From Labilithrix sp. (GTDB taxonomy: Bacteria; Myxococcota_A; Polyangia; Polyangiales; Polyangiaceae): 64,000 nucleotides of DNA. A model generated the notes under the pieces. The model was not told where the DNA came from and made no database searches. It saw only the letters and a program-made list of their open reading frames with translations. This document shows positions 1 through 11,842 of the stretch, piece after piece (position 1 is the stretch's first letter; every line of letters starts with the position of its first letter). The translations under genes were made by a program, and so were the position numbers. The stretch is taken from assembly GCA_019637155.1 (NCBI GenBank), contig JAHBWE010000021.1:62001-126000 (forward strand), written 5' to 3'.

Positions 1-189
1 CGCGTGATGAAGGCGGTCATGGACGTGATGAGCGTCCCCGGGAAGGTGCAGTCCTTCACCGCCGAGTCGACCGAGAAGATCGCGAAGGCGATGAGCCTCG
101 CGACGGAGGACGAGGTCAACGACCTGAAGCGCCAGATCCGCCGCCTCGAGGAGGAGGTCGCGCGCCTCGAAAAAGAGAAGAAGGGGTGA
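1..189 (+). CDS. Phasin-like protein, C-terminal fragment
   Basis: The reading frame is open at the left edge of the window, so only the C-terminal ~62 residues are present; a GTG at 4 and an ATG at 7 are in frame but the gene probably begins further upstream. The visible part has a short amphipathic segment (KVQSFTAESTEKIAKAM) followed by a charged heptad-like coiled coil rich in E, K and R that ends in EKEKKG. This layout is typical of phasins and polyhydroxyalkanoate granule-associated proteins, which coat carbon-storage granules in the cytoplasm. The stop codon overlaps the GTG of the next gene by four bases, which suggests co-translation. Family assignment rests on the layout of a short fragment only; another small coiled-coil protein is possible. 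Confidence 0.5.
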   Translation, partial: RVMKAVMDVMSVPGKVQSFTAESTEKIAKAMSLATEDEVNDLKRQIRRLEEEVARLEKEKKG

Positions 190-401
190 ACGCCCCCGCC
201 GCGCTGCCCGCCCTCCTCCGCGACGCGCTCGCCTCTCTCTGCGCGCGATTGGAACGCGAGTGGCCCGCCCGCGTGGAGCACGTCATCCTCTTCGGTCCCT
301 GGGCCCGCGGCGAAGACTCCGACGTCGCCGCCACGACGGTGGCGGACGCGCGGGGGTTCGTCGAGAAGGCGGGGGCGCTCGTCGCGGCGGCGGCCGGCTG
401 A
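186..401 (+). CDS. Short nucleotidyltransferase-like protein, possibly truncated
   Basis: A 71-residue product starting at a GTG that overlaps the upstream stop (GTGA). Residues ~33-45 read VILFGPWARGEDSDV, close to the signature of minimal (MNT-type) nucleotidyltransferases, LFGSRARG followed by DSDxD. Here the Ser after Gly is Pro and the second catalytic Asp of the DxD pair is not seen: the text runs DSDVAATTV. The active fold needs about 100 residues, so this is either a relic or a non-catalytic protein. After the motif the sequence turns into Ala/Gly-rich text and stops. It is convergent with, and 6 bp from, the hydrolase gene. Confidence 0.45.
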   Translation: MNAPAALPALLRDALASLCARLEREWPARVEHVILFGPWARGEDSDVAATTVADARGFVEKAGALVAAAAG

Positions 402-407
402 GGTGCG

Positions 408-1430
408 CTACGCGGCGGTGCGTTTCTGGATCCAGCTCGTCACGGCGGGCCAGGTCGAGAGCGGGGCGTCGCGGCCGACGAGCAGGTCGATGTGGCCGAG
501 GGGGAAGGTGCGGTACGTCTTGTCCTTCGAGCGGCTGCGCTCGAAGGCGGGCCGCACGCTCGCGGTCGGAGCGAGGTCGTCGTTCGAGCCGCCGATGACG
601 AGGAGCGGGAGGTCCATCGACTCGAAGCGCTCGACGTAGTCCTGCGCCGGGCCGCCAAAGCGCTTCTGGCCCGCCCACTCGAACATCTGGCGCAGCTCCG
701 AGATGCCCGCGCGATCGAACGCGAGACGGAGGTGCTGATCGAGCACGTGCGGCTCGAGCGCGCCCGCGTGCCAGCCGCGGAGCGGGATCGGATAGAACGG
801 GCTCTCCGCGACGCGGCGGATCGTGCGGAGCACCGCGCCGACGGGCGAGAGCGGCACCGGCACGTGCGCGTGCGGGACGCCGGCGCGACGCATCGCCTCG
901 AAGAAGAAGGAGATCGCGGAGAGCGAGAGCGAGCCGCGCGTGAAGTGGTACGGCGAGCCGATCGAGGCGATGCCCGCGACCGCGCCGGCGAGCTTCGGGG
1001 CGGCGGCGTAGCTGACGAGACCGCCGAGCGAGTGGCCGACGAGGTAGAGCGGCTTCTTGCCGGTGTGGGACAGCACCTCGTCGACCGCGATCGGGAGGTC
1101 CTCGCTCACGTACTCGTCGACGTGTTTGGGGGTCTTCGCGCCGAAATGACGCGAGCGGCCGTGGCCGCGGAGGTCGAGGTTGAAGACGTCGAAGCCGGCG
1201 CAGGCGAGGTGGTTCGCGAAGCTCCGGGCTGGGAGGTGCCACGCGTAGCGGTTCTGGCCGAAGCCATGCACGAGCAGCACCGTGGCGGAGGTCCCGCCTG
1301 CGTTCGCGGCCAGGCGCTTCCGCACCATCGCGAGCGGCACGCGGCCGCCGCTCAGCACGAGCTCCTTCACGAACGTCGCCTTCTCGCGACGGTCGATCGT
1401 CTGTTCGAGGGTGCGACCGTAGAGGATCAA
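408..1430 (-). CDS. Alpha/beta hydrolase fold protein
   Basis: About 340 residues from a TTG at 1430; a GTG at 1370 with a GAAGG-like site upstream is an alternative start giving ~320 residues. The oxyanion region VLLVHGFGQN, the nucleophile elbow GHSLGG (Ser near residue 134), a candidate acid in NDDLAP (near 282) and a catalytic His in LGHIDLL (near 313) are in the correct order for a serine hydrolase such as an esterase, lipase or lysophospholipase. There is no clear signal peptide, so it is probably cytoplasmic. Substrate unknown. The gene is divergent from the outer-membrane-type gene at 1512, with 81 bp between the two starts. Confidence 0.8.
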   Translation of the reverse strand: MILYGRTLEQTIDRREKATFVKELVLSGGRVPLAMVRKRLAANAGGTSATVLLVHGFGQNRYAWHLPARSFANHLACAGFDVFNLDLRGHGRSRHFGAKTPKHVDEYVSEDLPIAVDEVLSHTGKKPLYLVGHSLGGLVSYAAAPKLAGAVAGIASIGSPYHFTRGSLSLSAISFFFEAMRRAGVPHAHVPVPLSPVGAVLRTIRRVAESPFYPIPLRGWHAGALEPHVLDQHLRLAFDRAGISELRQMFEWAGQKRFGGPAQDYVERFESMDLPLLVIGGSNDDLAPTASVRPAFERSRSKDKTYRTFPLGHIDLLVGRDAPLSTWPAVTSWIQKRTAA

Positions 1431-1511
1431 GGGGGACCGACAATCCCTCGGAACAGTGTAGCATCGGGTCGCGCCTGGGGTACAAACCGGCGCGAAGTCA
1501 CGGAGGTCACG

Positions 1512-2429
1512 ATGCGATCGCCTTTGATGCTGTTCATCGCCTCCTCTCTTGCTCTCGCGGCCACGCTCGCGCTTGCCAGTCCCGCGCGCGCCGACGACTG
1601 GGGCAACGACAAGAAGGACGACGACACCGAGGATACGGAGCAGGCGCCAAAGAAGAAGGCGCCGCCGACGACGACGGTCGAGCCCCCGAGCGAGGAGTGG
1701 GACATCACGGACGTCGAGGAGAAGCCCGGCAAGGCCTACTTCTTCGTCGGCCTCCGCTACCGCGGAAACCTCGTCCCCGCGTTCATGCTCCACATCTTTC
1801 TCGACGAGGGAAAGAGCGTCTACACGAACATGATCGCGGCGGAGTTCGAGTACCGGAAGGACGGCTTCTCGCTCATCCCCGCGCTCGCGTACCACGAGCT
1901 CGGGACCGGAGACATCCTGTTCCGCGAGAAGAACGCGCCCGACATCGCGGGGAACTACGGGCTCGTCAACAGCGGCCTCAAGGTCATGTACGCGCAGCTC
2001 GACGTGCTCTGGTCGGCGCGCATCTCCAAGAACGTCGAGTTCGAGTACGGCGCCGGCTTCGGCGTCGGCGCCGTCTTCGGCACGCTCCAGAACAGCTGGG
2101 TGGAACGAGACGACGCGAACGGCACGCTCGCGAACGACGCGGGCCAACGGTACAAGCGCTGCGAGACGGTGGGCGCGCCCGGCACCGGCTGCAACAAGGC
2201 CGACCACCAGAACTCGAGCGTCGACAAGGTCGGCGGCTACGAGGAGCGGAGCTGGTTCAACGGCGGCGCGAAGCCTTCCATCTTCCCGTGGATCTCGCTC
2301 CCGCAGATCGGCCTCCGCATCAAGCCGATCAAGAACTTCGTCGGGCGCGTGGGCCTCGGCTTCTCGCTCACCGGCTTCTGGTTCGGGCTCGAAGGGCAAT
2401 ACGGCCTCGAGCAGAAGCCGAAGCCGTGA
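1512..2429 (+). CDS. Exported outer-membrane beta-barrel-like protein
   Basis: Encodes 305 residues. The ATG at 1512 is preceded by a good Shine-Dalgarno sequence (GGAGGT, 1502-1507). The N-terminus is a signal peptide with a hydrophobic core and an ASPARA-type cleavage site. A low-complexity Asp/Lys/Pro linker (residues ~25-65) follows. The rest has alternating aromatic/hydrophobic strands separated by turns (YFFVGLRYRG, GAGFGVGAVFG, VGLGFSLTGFWFGLEGQYGL), as in outer-membrane porin-like barrels. Two Cys residues (CETV, GCNKA) could form a disulfide in a loop. Specific function not recognised. Confidence 0.75.
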   Translation: MRSPLMLFIASSLALAATLALASPARADDWGNDKKDDDTEDTEQAPKKKAPPTTTVEPPSEEWDITDVEEKPGKAYFFVGLRYRGNLVPAFMLHIFLDEGKSVYTNMIAAEFEYRKDGFSLIPALAYHELGTGDILFREKNAPDIAGNYGLVNSGLKVMYAQLDVLWSARISKNVEFEYGAGFGVGAVFGTLQNSWVERDDANGTLANDAGQRYKRCETVGAPGTGCNKADHQNSSVDKVGGYEERSWFNGGAKPSIFPWISLPQIGLRIKPIKNFVGRVGLGFSLTGFWFGLEGQYGLEQKPKP

Positions 2430-2467
2430 ACCGCCGCGACGGCGCGTCGACCGTCACGTCGATCGCC

Positions 2468-3601
2468 TCAGCGCTGCTCGGTGATCTTCACGAAGCGCGG
2501 GTAGTAGAGGGTCGTGTCGGCGAAGAGGTCGGCGAAGTCGAAGCTGTTCGCCACGTAGGTCGTGACGATGTCGGCGCCGGTGAGGCCCGGGTGGTGCTTG
2601 CCGGCGTAGACGAAGGGCTTCTCGCGGCGCGACTCCTCCGGCTGGAACACCTTCACCGCGTCGCTCCAGGGACCGGCGAGGCTGCGCGCGCGGCGGATCG
2701 CGAGGTCGGTGGCGCCGAAGCCGACCGACTCGACGTTGATCCATTCACCGCAGCGCGCGGCGGTCGACATCTCGGGCGCGCCGTCCGTCCAGATCGACAC
2801 GCTCGACGCGGCCGGACCGAACGCGCTCCCGTTCCAGAACGACGAGTCGCCGTCGAGCGCGCCGGCGCTCCAGCGCTCGAGCTCGACGGCGTGAGCGGTT
2901 CGATGCTCGCGCGTCAGGGAGTAGAGGAAGTCGCCGGCGCGGACGACGCCGACCCCGTGCGAGCGTCCGTCGCGCGGAAGGGTGCGCGTCGCGATCGACC
3001 AATCGAGCGGGCTCGCGTCGGGGTTCGCGATCCGGACCATGCGGGACCCCACCGTGTCGAAGCCGAGCCCGCCGTCGACGCGCTCGACCTCGGTGAGGAA
3101 GAGGACCAGCTCGCCGCCGATGCGTGCACCATGCACGGGCCAGAACCAGCGCGCGCCCTCCTCCGGAAAGAAGGACGCCGCCGTCCCGTCGGTGTCGCGC
3201 CAGTGGAACGCGATCGTGCTCGTGGTCGGGTCGGTGCCGGTCTGGATCGCGACGCTGTTGCGGACGAGCGTCGAGGCCGAGCGCACGTGCGCGTCCGTCT
3301 TCGCGATGAAGGAGTCGCCGAAGAGCCAGAGGATCCGCCCCGGCGCGAGCTCGACGCTGTACGCCGCGTCGCCGCCGAGCCACCGCGGCTCACGCCGAAA
3401 GAGCGCATCCGCCTCCGGCCACGCGACGGCGGTGTACCCCGTCGCCGGAGCACACGCAGCGTGAGGAGCCGCGAGCGAGTCGCCGCCGGCTCCCGCCTCG
3501 CCCTCGACTCCGGCATCGCCACCGTCACGAACCACGACGCGATCGCCCCCGCTCCCACACGCGCTAAGCAAAACCAACGAAGCAACGACACGCACGCGCA
3601 C
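2468..3601 (-). CDS. Lipoprotein with DUF4185/DUF5005-like beta-propeller domain
   Basis: The chosen GTG at 3601 gives 377 residues with a short lipoprotein signal (hydrophobic stretch, then LLSAC; Cys near residue 15), followed by a Gly/Ala/Asp-rich linker. The frame is open further upstream but that part is repeat-derived Arg-rich text, so it was excluded. The domain begins FRREPRWLGGDAAYSVEL, then LWLFGDSFI and NSVAIQTG, a pattern shared with DUF4185/DUF5005 proteins, which are predicted five-bladed glycosidase-like propellers. It probably acts on the cell surface or in the periplasm; substrate unknown. It is convergent with the gene ending at 2429. Confidence 0.7.
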   Translation of the reverse strand: MRVRVVASLVLLSACGSGGDRVVVRDGGDAGVEGEAGAGGDSLAAPHAACAPATGYTAVAWPEADALFRREPRWLGGDAAYSVELAPGRILWLFGDSFIAKTDAHVRSASTLVRNSVAIQTGTDPTTSTIAFHWRDTDGTAASFFPEEGARWFWPVHGARIGGELVLFLTEVERVDGGLGFDTVGSRMVRIANPDASPLDWSIATRTLPRDGRSHGVGVVRAGDFLYSLTREHRTAHAVELERWSAGALDGDSSFWNGSAFGPAASSVSIWTDGAPEMSTAARCGEWINVESVGFGATDLAIRRARSLAGPWSDAVKVFQPEESRREKPFVYAGKHHPGLTGADIVTTYVANSFDFADLFADTTLYYPRFVKITEQR

Positions 3602-3710
3602 CCCCGAGACGCTACCAGCCACCACGCCACCGCCCGTGCGGCAACGGTCCTCCGCGCCGCCGAGCTCGGCCCGCCCCGCCGCGCCGCCGAACCAGAGCCC
3701 CCGCGCCTCA

Positions 3711-3960
3711 GCCGAACCTCCGCGACGCGATGCGCGCGATAACGCGTGGGCCGAACCTCCGCGACGCGATGCGCCGCGCCGCGACGCCGAATCTCCGCGA
3801 CGCGATGCGTGCCGTGACGCGCGGCCGAACTTCAGCGGCGCGCGATGCGGCATGACGCGCGGCCAAACCTCCGTGGCGCGATCCGCGCCGCGACGCGAGG
3901 CCGAACTTCAGCGACGCGATGCGGCCGCGACGTGCGGCCGAAAGCTCAGCGATGCGCTGA
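3711..3960. repeat. Seven degenerate ~38-bp tandem repeats in a gene-free stretch
   Basis: Units begin with gccgaac(c/t)tc followed by (a/c)gcgacgcgatgcg at 3711, 3750, 3786, 3824, 3862, 3900 and 3937, giving spacings of 39, 36, 38, 38, 38 and 37 bp. Because spacing is not a multiple of three and varies, the array is unlikely to be coding, although it keeps long frames open on both strands. It fills most of the otherwise gene-free interval 3602-4227, between the divergently oriented lipoprotein genes. There are no unique spacers, so it is not a CRISPR array. The remainder of the interval holds the Fur-box-like palindrome and the 18-bp repeats annotated separately. Confidence 0.8.
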
Positions 3961-4090
3961 AACCGCCGAACCACCGGGCGCACCCACGCTTCGACCAGCC
4001 GCTGCACCGCCAACTGCGGGGTCGGCGCAGCGGGACGCGCGGCCCAACCGCCACGCTTGGCCCAACACGCGCTCCCCAACGCGCACCTTT

Positions 4091-4111
4091 ATGAAAACGA
4101 TTTTCATTTTC
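4091..4111. promoter_or_regulatory. Putative Fur box
   Basis: An AT-rich island in very GC-rich DNA. atgaaaa-cga-ttttcat (4091-4107) is a perfect 7-3-7 inverted repeat, and a third ttttcat half-site follows. Positions 4093-4111 match the classical 19-bp Fur consensus (gataatgataatcattatc) at 14 positions by eye count. It lies ~25-120 bp upstream of the possible starts of the RCC1-like gene, where an iron repressor would act on the two-gene unit 4228-7231. Confidence 0.6.
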
Positions 4112-4140
4112 ATAAAAGCGGGCAGAATGTGGTCATGCGC

Positions 4141-4194
4141 AGCTCTGGGTGGCGTCGCGGCTCTGGGTGGCGTCGCAGCTCTGGAGGGCATCTC
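4141..4194 (+). repeat. Three 18-bp tandem repeats
   Basis: Copies at 4141-4158, 4159-4176 and 4177-4194 with core gctctgggtggcgtcgc; the third copy has diverged. If translation began at the ATG at 4135, the repeats would encode Ser-Gly-Trp-Arg-Arg units ahead of the lipoprotein signal. If it begins at 4228, they lie in the 5' leader. Confidence 0.7.
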
Positions 4195-4227
4195 GGCTCG
4201 GCGGAGCTTCACCGAGCGGCGGGCTCG

Positions 4228-5829
4228 ATGGAGCACCGCGCCTCGGCGGGGCACCGCGGTTCGGGGTGGCGGTGGGGGTGGGTTGTGCTTGCGGGGGTCG
4301 TTGTTGGGTGTTCGGGAGAGGGAGAGCGAGGGGGGAACGGCGCGCCGAGCGGGACCGGGGCCGACGGCGGCGTGGACGCCGGGCGCACGATCCCTACGCT
4401 CTTCGATGTCGTCATTCCTGCCGAGGGGGCGGTCGAGACGCGGCGGCTCTTGCGGGCGGACCTCTCGGATGATGATGGGATCGCGAAGGTTGGCGTCGCC
4501 GTGAACGGGGAGGCGCCGATCGACATCGCGGTGGAGGGGACGCCGAAGCTCCTCGTCGTCAAAGAGGCGCTGCCGCTCGTCGCGGGCGCGAATCGGATCG
4601 TCGTGACCGTCACCGATGGGCGCGGGGAGACCTCGTCGAAAGAGGTCACGTTCCGGTACGGGCTCCTCACCGCCGCGGGAGGCAGTCACTCCGGCGTCAT
4701 CGCGAAGGATGCACTCTACACATTTGGTCGCAACAACGTCGGGCAGCTCGGGATCGGGAGCGACGAGCCGAGCAAGTCGGCGCCGGAGAAGATCGCGACC
4801 GCGACCACGCCCGCCGCGATCGCGTTCAACCAGAACGGGTCCGCGTTCATCGACACCGCCGGCGGAGTCTGGGTCTGGGGCGAGAACCGCAGCAACGAGC
4901 TCGGGCTCGGGACCGGTCAGGGCGACAGGAAGAACGCGCCCGTCGCCAACGCCGACGCAGCAGGCGCGACGTACCTCGCGCTCGGCTACGGGCACATGCT
5001 CGCCTTGATGAAAGACGGACGCGTGCTCGGATGGGGCGGCAACGAGGTCGCGCAGCTCGGCGGCGACGAAGTGACCCATCCCGTCCCCACGCCGATCGCC
5101 GGGCTCCCGCGCGACGTCGTGAAGATCGTCGGTGGGTCGCAGCACTCCGCCGCCCTCACCGCGAGCGGCGACGTCTGGGTGTGGGGCCGCAACGAGTACG
5201 GCAACCTCGGCGCCGGTACGATCGACAAGGACCGGCACGCGACGCCGGCCAAGGTCGCCGCGCTCGCGGACGTGGTCGACATCGCGAGCGGACGCGATCA
5301 CCTCCTCGCCGTCAGCGCCGACGGGTACGTCCTCTCGTGGGGGCTCGGCGCCTCCGGTCAGCTCGGGCACGGCGATCCGAGCGGCGAAGGCGAGTTCGCG
5401 AGCCCCGTCGCGACGCCGACCTCGGTCGTCACCTCGGACGACGGCTCGAGCGGGCTCGACGGCGTCGCGACCGTCTACGCGAACGGCAACGACAGCTTCG
5501 CGCTCAAGCGGAACGGCACCCTCTGGGGCTGGGGCGAAGACGGCAACGGCACCCTCGCGCAAGGCGGAGCCGGCGGCCCGGGGGCCGCGCCGCACAAGGT
5601 CGGCCACGCCGTCCGCGCCGGCGTCTACGCCGTGAGCACCGGCACGGCCGAGTACCTCGACGAGCGCGTGAAGCTCCGCTCGATCGCGGTCGGCGCGCTC
5701 CACGTCGTCGCGATGACGTCCGCGAACGAGGTCTACACCTGGGGCTGGAGCACCAACGGCACCCTCGGCATCCCCGACTTCCCCGCGATCTGGCGACAGC
5801 CGACGCCCGCGCTCGTCACCGTGCCGTGA
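4228..5829 (+). CDS. RCC1-repeat (beta-propeller) lipoprotein
   Basis: From the ATG at 4228 the product is 533 residues with a signal ending in VVVGC (lipobox Cys near 28). An in-frame ATG at 4135 would add 31 Arg/Gly/Trp-rich residues, which do not look like a signal peptide. Residues ~50-150 resemble a bacterial Ig-like module (IPTLFDVVIPAEGAVET onward). At least six RCC1 repeats follow, recognisable from their W-G-x-N-x-x-G-Q/E-L-G motif (for example FGRNNVGQLGIG, WGENRSNELGLG, WGRNEYGNLGAG, WGLGASGQLGHG). RCC1 propellers in bacteria are surface or periplasmic proteins of mostly unknown role. The di-haem oxidoreductase starts four bases after its stop, so they are probably co-transcribed, possibly under Fur. 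Confidence 0.82.
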   Translation: MEHRASAGHRGSGWRWGWVVLAGVVVGCSGEGERGGNGAPSGTGADGGVDAGRTIPTLFDVVIPAEGAVETRRLLRADLSDDDGIAKVGVAVNGEAPIDIAVEGTPKLLVVKEALPLVAGANRIVVTVTDGRGETSSKEVTFRYGLLTAAGGSHSGVIAKDALYTFGRNNVGQLGIGSDEPSKSAPEKIATATTPAAIAFNQNGSAFIDTAGGVWVWGENRSNELGLGTGQGDRKNAPVANADAAGATYLALGYGHMLALMKDGRVLGWGGNEVAQLGGDEVTHPVPTPIAGLPRDVVKIVGGSQHSAALTASGDVWVWGRNEYGNLGAGTIDKDRHATPAKVAALADVVDIASGRDHLLAVSADGYVLSWGLGASGQLGHGDPSGEGEFASPVATPTSVVTSDDGSSGLDGVATVYANGNDSFALKRNGTLWGWGEDGNGTLAQGGAGGPGAAPHKVGHAVRAGVYAVSTGTAEYLDERVKLRSIAVGALHVVAMTSANEVYTWGWSTNGTLGIPDFPAIWRQPTPALVTVP

Positions 5830-5833
5830 TCCC

Positions 5834-7231
5834 GTGAGACGCGTCCTCGCCGCGGCGCTCCTCGCCGCCTGCTCCGCCGGGACGGCGACGCAGCCTTCGT
5901 CCAACACCACGCCGCCGACGCCCGACGCCGGCGCGGACGCGAACACGGACACCGACGCGGACACCGACGAGCCCCGCGACGACAGCGCCGGCCGCGCGAC
6001 GGCCTACGTCTTCGACAAACGCGCGTTCGAGCAGCCCGCCGCGACGATGACGGCGGCGGAGCGCAGCGCGTGGATCGCGGGGCAGGCGACCTTCCAGCTC
6101 GAGTGGACCGCGAGAGAAGGGACCGATCGCGGCGGCCTCGGACCCACGTTCAACGCGCTGTCGTGCGAGGCGTGCCACGCGAACAACGGCCGTGGTCCGC
6201 CGCCGCTCGCGTCGGACGGCGAGCTCGTCACCACGCTGCTCCGCCTCGGCGGCGCCGACGCGTACGGCGATCAGCTCCAGCACCTCGCGAACGAAGGCGT
6301 GCCGAGCGAGGGCGTCGCGCGCGTGCGCTGGGAAGAGACGGGCGGGACGTACGGCGACGGCTCCGCGTTCACGCTCCTCCGTCCCGCCGTCCGCGCGGAG
6401 CCCGCCCTCGGCGCGTTCCCGCCAGGGACGACGTTCTCGCTCCGCCTCGCCGCGCAGACGTTCGGGACCGGGTTCCTCGAGGCGATCGCGGAGGCGGACA
6501 TCCTCGCGCGCGAGGATCCGAACGACGCCGACGGCGACGGGATCTCCGGCCGCGCGAACCGCGTGCCCGATCTCCGTCGCGGCGGTACGCGCGTCGGTCG
6601 CTTCGGCTGGAAGGCGAGCCATCCCACGGTGGAGCAACAGACCGCGGCCGCGTTCGCCGGCGACATCGGTCTCACGTCGTCGCTCTTCCCCGCCGCGAAC
6701 TGCCCGCCGCCGCAGATCGAGTGCGCCGCCGCCGCGAGCGCCGCGATCGAGCTCACCGAGAGCCGCCTCGCCGCCGCGACGACCTTCATGCGCGGGACGA
6801 CGGTGCCGGCGCGGCGCGACGTGCACGCGCCGGAGGTGATCGCGGGCGAGCGCCTCTTCGAGGAGATGCAGTGCGCGCGCTGTCACGTTCCAAGCTTCGT
6901 GACCGGCGACGTGCCCGACGCGCCGTTCCTCGCGCACGAGCGCGTGCGGCCGTTCACCGATCTCCTCCTCCACGACATGGGCGAAGGGCTCGCCGATCAT
7001 CGCCCCGACGTCGAGGCGACCGGCGTCGAGTGGCGCACGCCGCCGCTCTGGGGCCTCGGGTTGCTCCGCGTCGTCAGCGGCCACACGCGCCTCCTCCACG
7101 ATGGGCGGGCGCGCGATGAAGCCGAGGCGATTCTATGGCACGGCGGCGAAGCGCAGGCCGCCGCCGACCGCTTCCGCCTCGCGCCCGCGAGCGATCGCCG
7201 CGCGCTGCTCGCTTTCCTCCGTTCTCTGTGA
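5834..7231 (+). CDS. Di-haem oxidoreductase (DHOR/thiol oxidoreductase family) lipoprotein
   Basis: 465 residues from a GTG. The N-terminus MRRVLAAALLAACSAG is a lipoprotein signal with the Cys near residue 13, followed by an Asp/Thr-rich linker. Two c-type haem sites, CEACH (~111-115) and CARCH (~347-351), sit in the contexts typical of the DHOR family: GLGPTFNALSCEACH at the first, and LLLHDMGEGLADHRPD and VEWRTPPLWGLGL after the second. Such proteins are exported electron-transfer enzymes and, in other bacteria, often lie next to imelysin-type iron-regulated proteins. Here the partner is an RCC1 propeller instead. Likely in the periplasm or on the cell surface. Confidence 0.85.
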   Translation: MRRVLAAALLAACSAGTATQPSSNTTPPTPDAGADANTDTDADTDEPRDDSAGRATAYVFDKRAFEQPAATMTAAERSAWIAGQATFQLEWTAREGTDRGGLGPTFNALSCEACHANNGRGPPPLASDGELVTTLLRLGGADAYGDQLQHLANEGVPSEGVARVRWEETGGTYGDGSAFTLLRPAVRAEPALGAFPPGTTFSLRLAAQTFGTGFLEAIAEADILAREDPNDADGDGISGRANRVPDLRRGGTRVGRFGWKASHPTVEQQTAAAFAGDIGLTSSLFPAANCPPPQIECAAAASAAIELTESRLAAATTFMRGTTVPARRDVHAPEVIAGERLFEEMQCARCHVPSFVTGDVPDAPFLAHERVRPFTDLLLHDMGEGLADHRPDVEATGVEWRTPPLWGLGLLRVVSGHTRLLHDGRARDEAEAILWHGGEAQAAADRFRLAPASDRRALLAFLRSL

Positions 7232-7261
7232 GCAATCCGAGCTGGCACACGAAAACGGGAC

Positions 7262-7277
7262 TGGCACAGGCGTGGCA
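7262..7277 (+). promoter_or_regulatory. Sigma54-type -24/-12 promoter
   Basis: tggcacaggcgtggca matches the consensus TGGCACR-N4-TTGCW at the -24 GG and the -12 GC with correct spacing; only the second T of the -12 box differs, apart from the weak seventh position (G in the best consensus, A here and allowed by R). A partial copy of the -24 half (ctggcaca) lies 20 bp upstream. Transcription would begin near 7288. The gene it drives encodes a sigma54 activator, implying autoregulation or a cascade. Confidence 0.7.
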
Positions 7278-7294
7278 CGGTAGGATGGGAACCG

Positions 7295-11827
<4,533 letters not shown>

Positions 11828-11842
11828 GCTAAGCTCCCGGCG

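Noticed and set aside
3711..3960. CRISPR array
   Set aside because: Repeats are degenerate and adjoin directly without unique spacers; no cas genes in the window.
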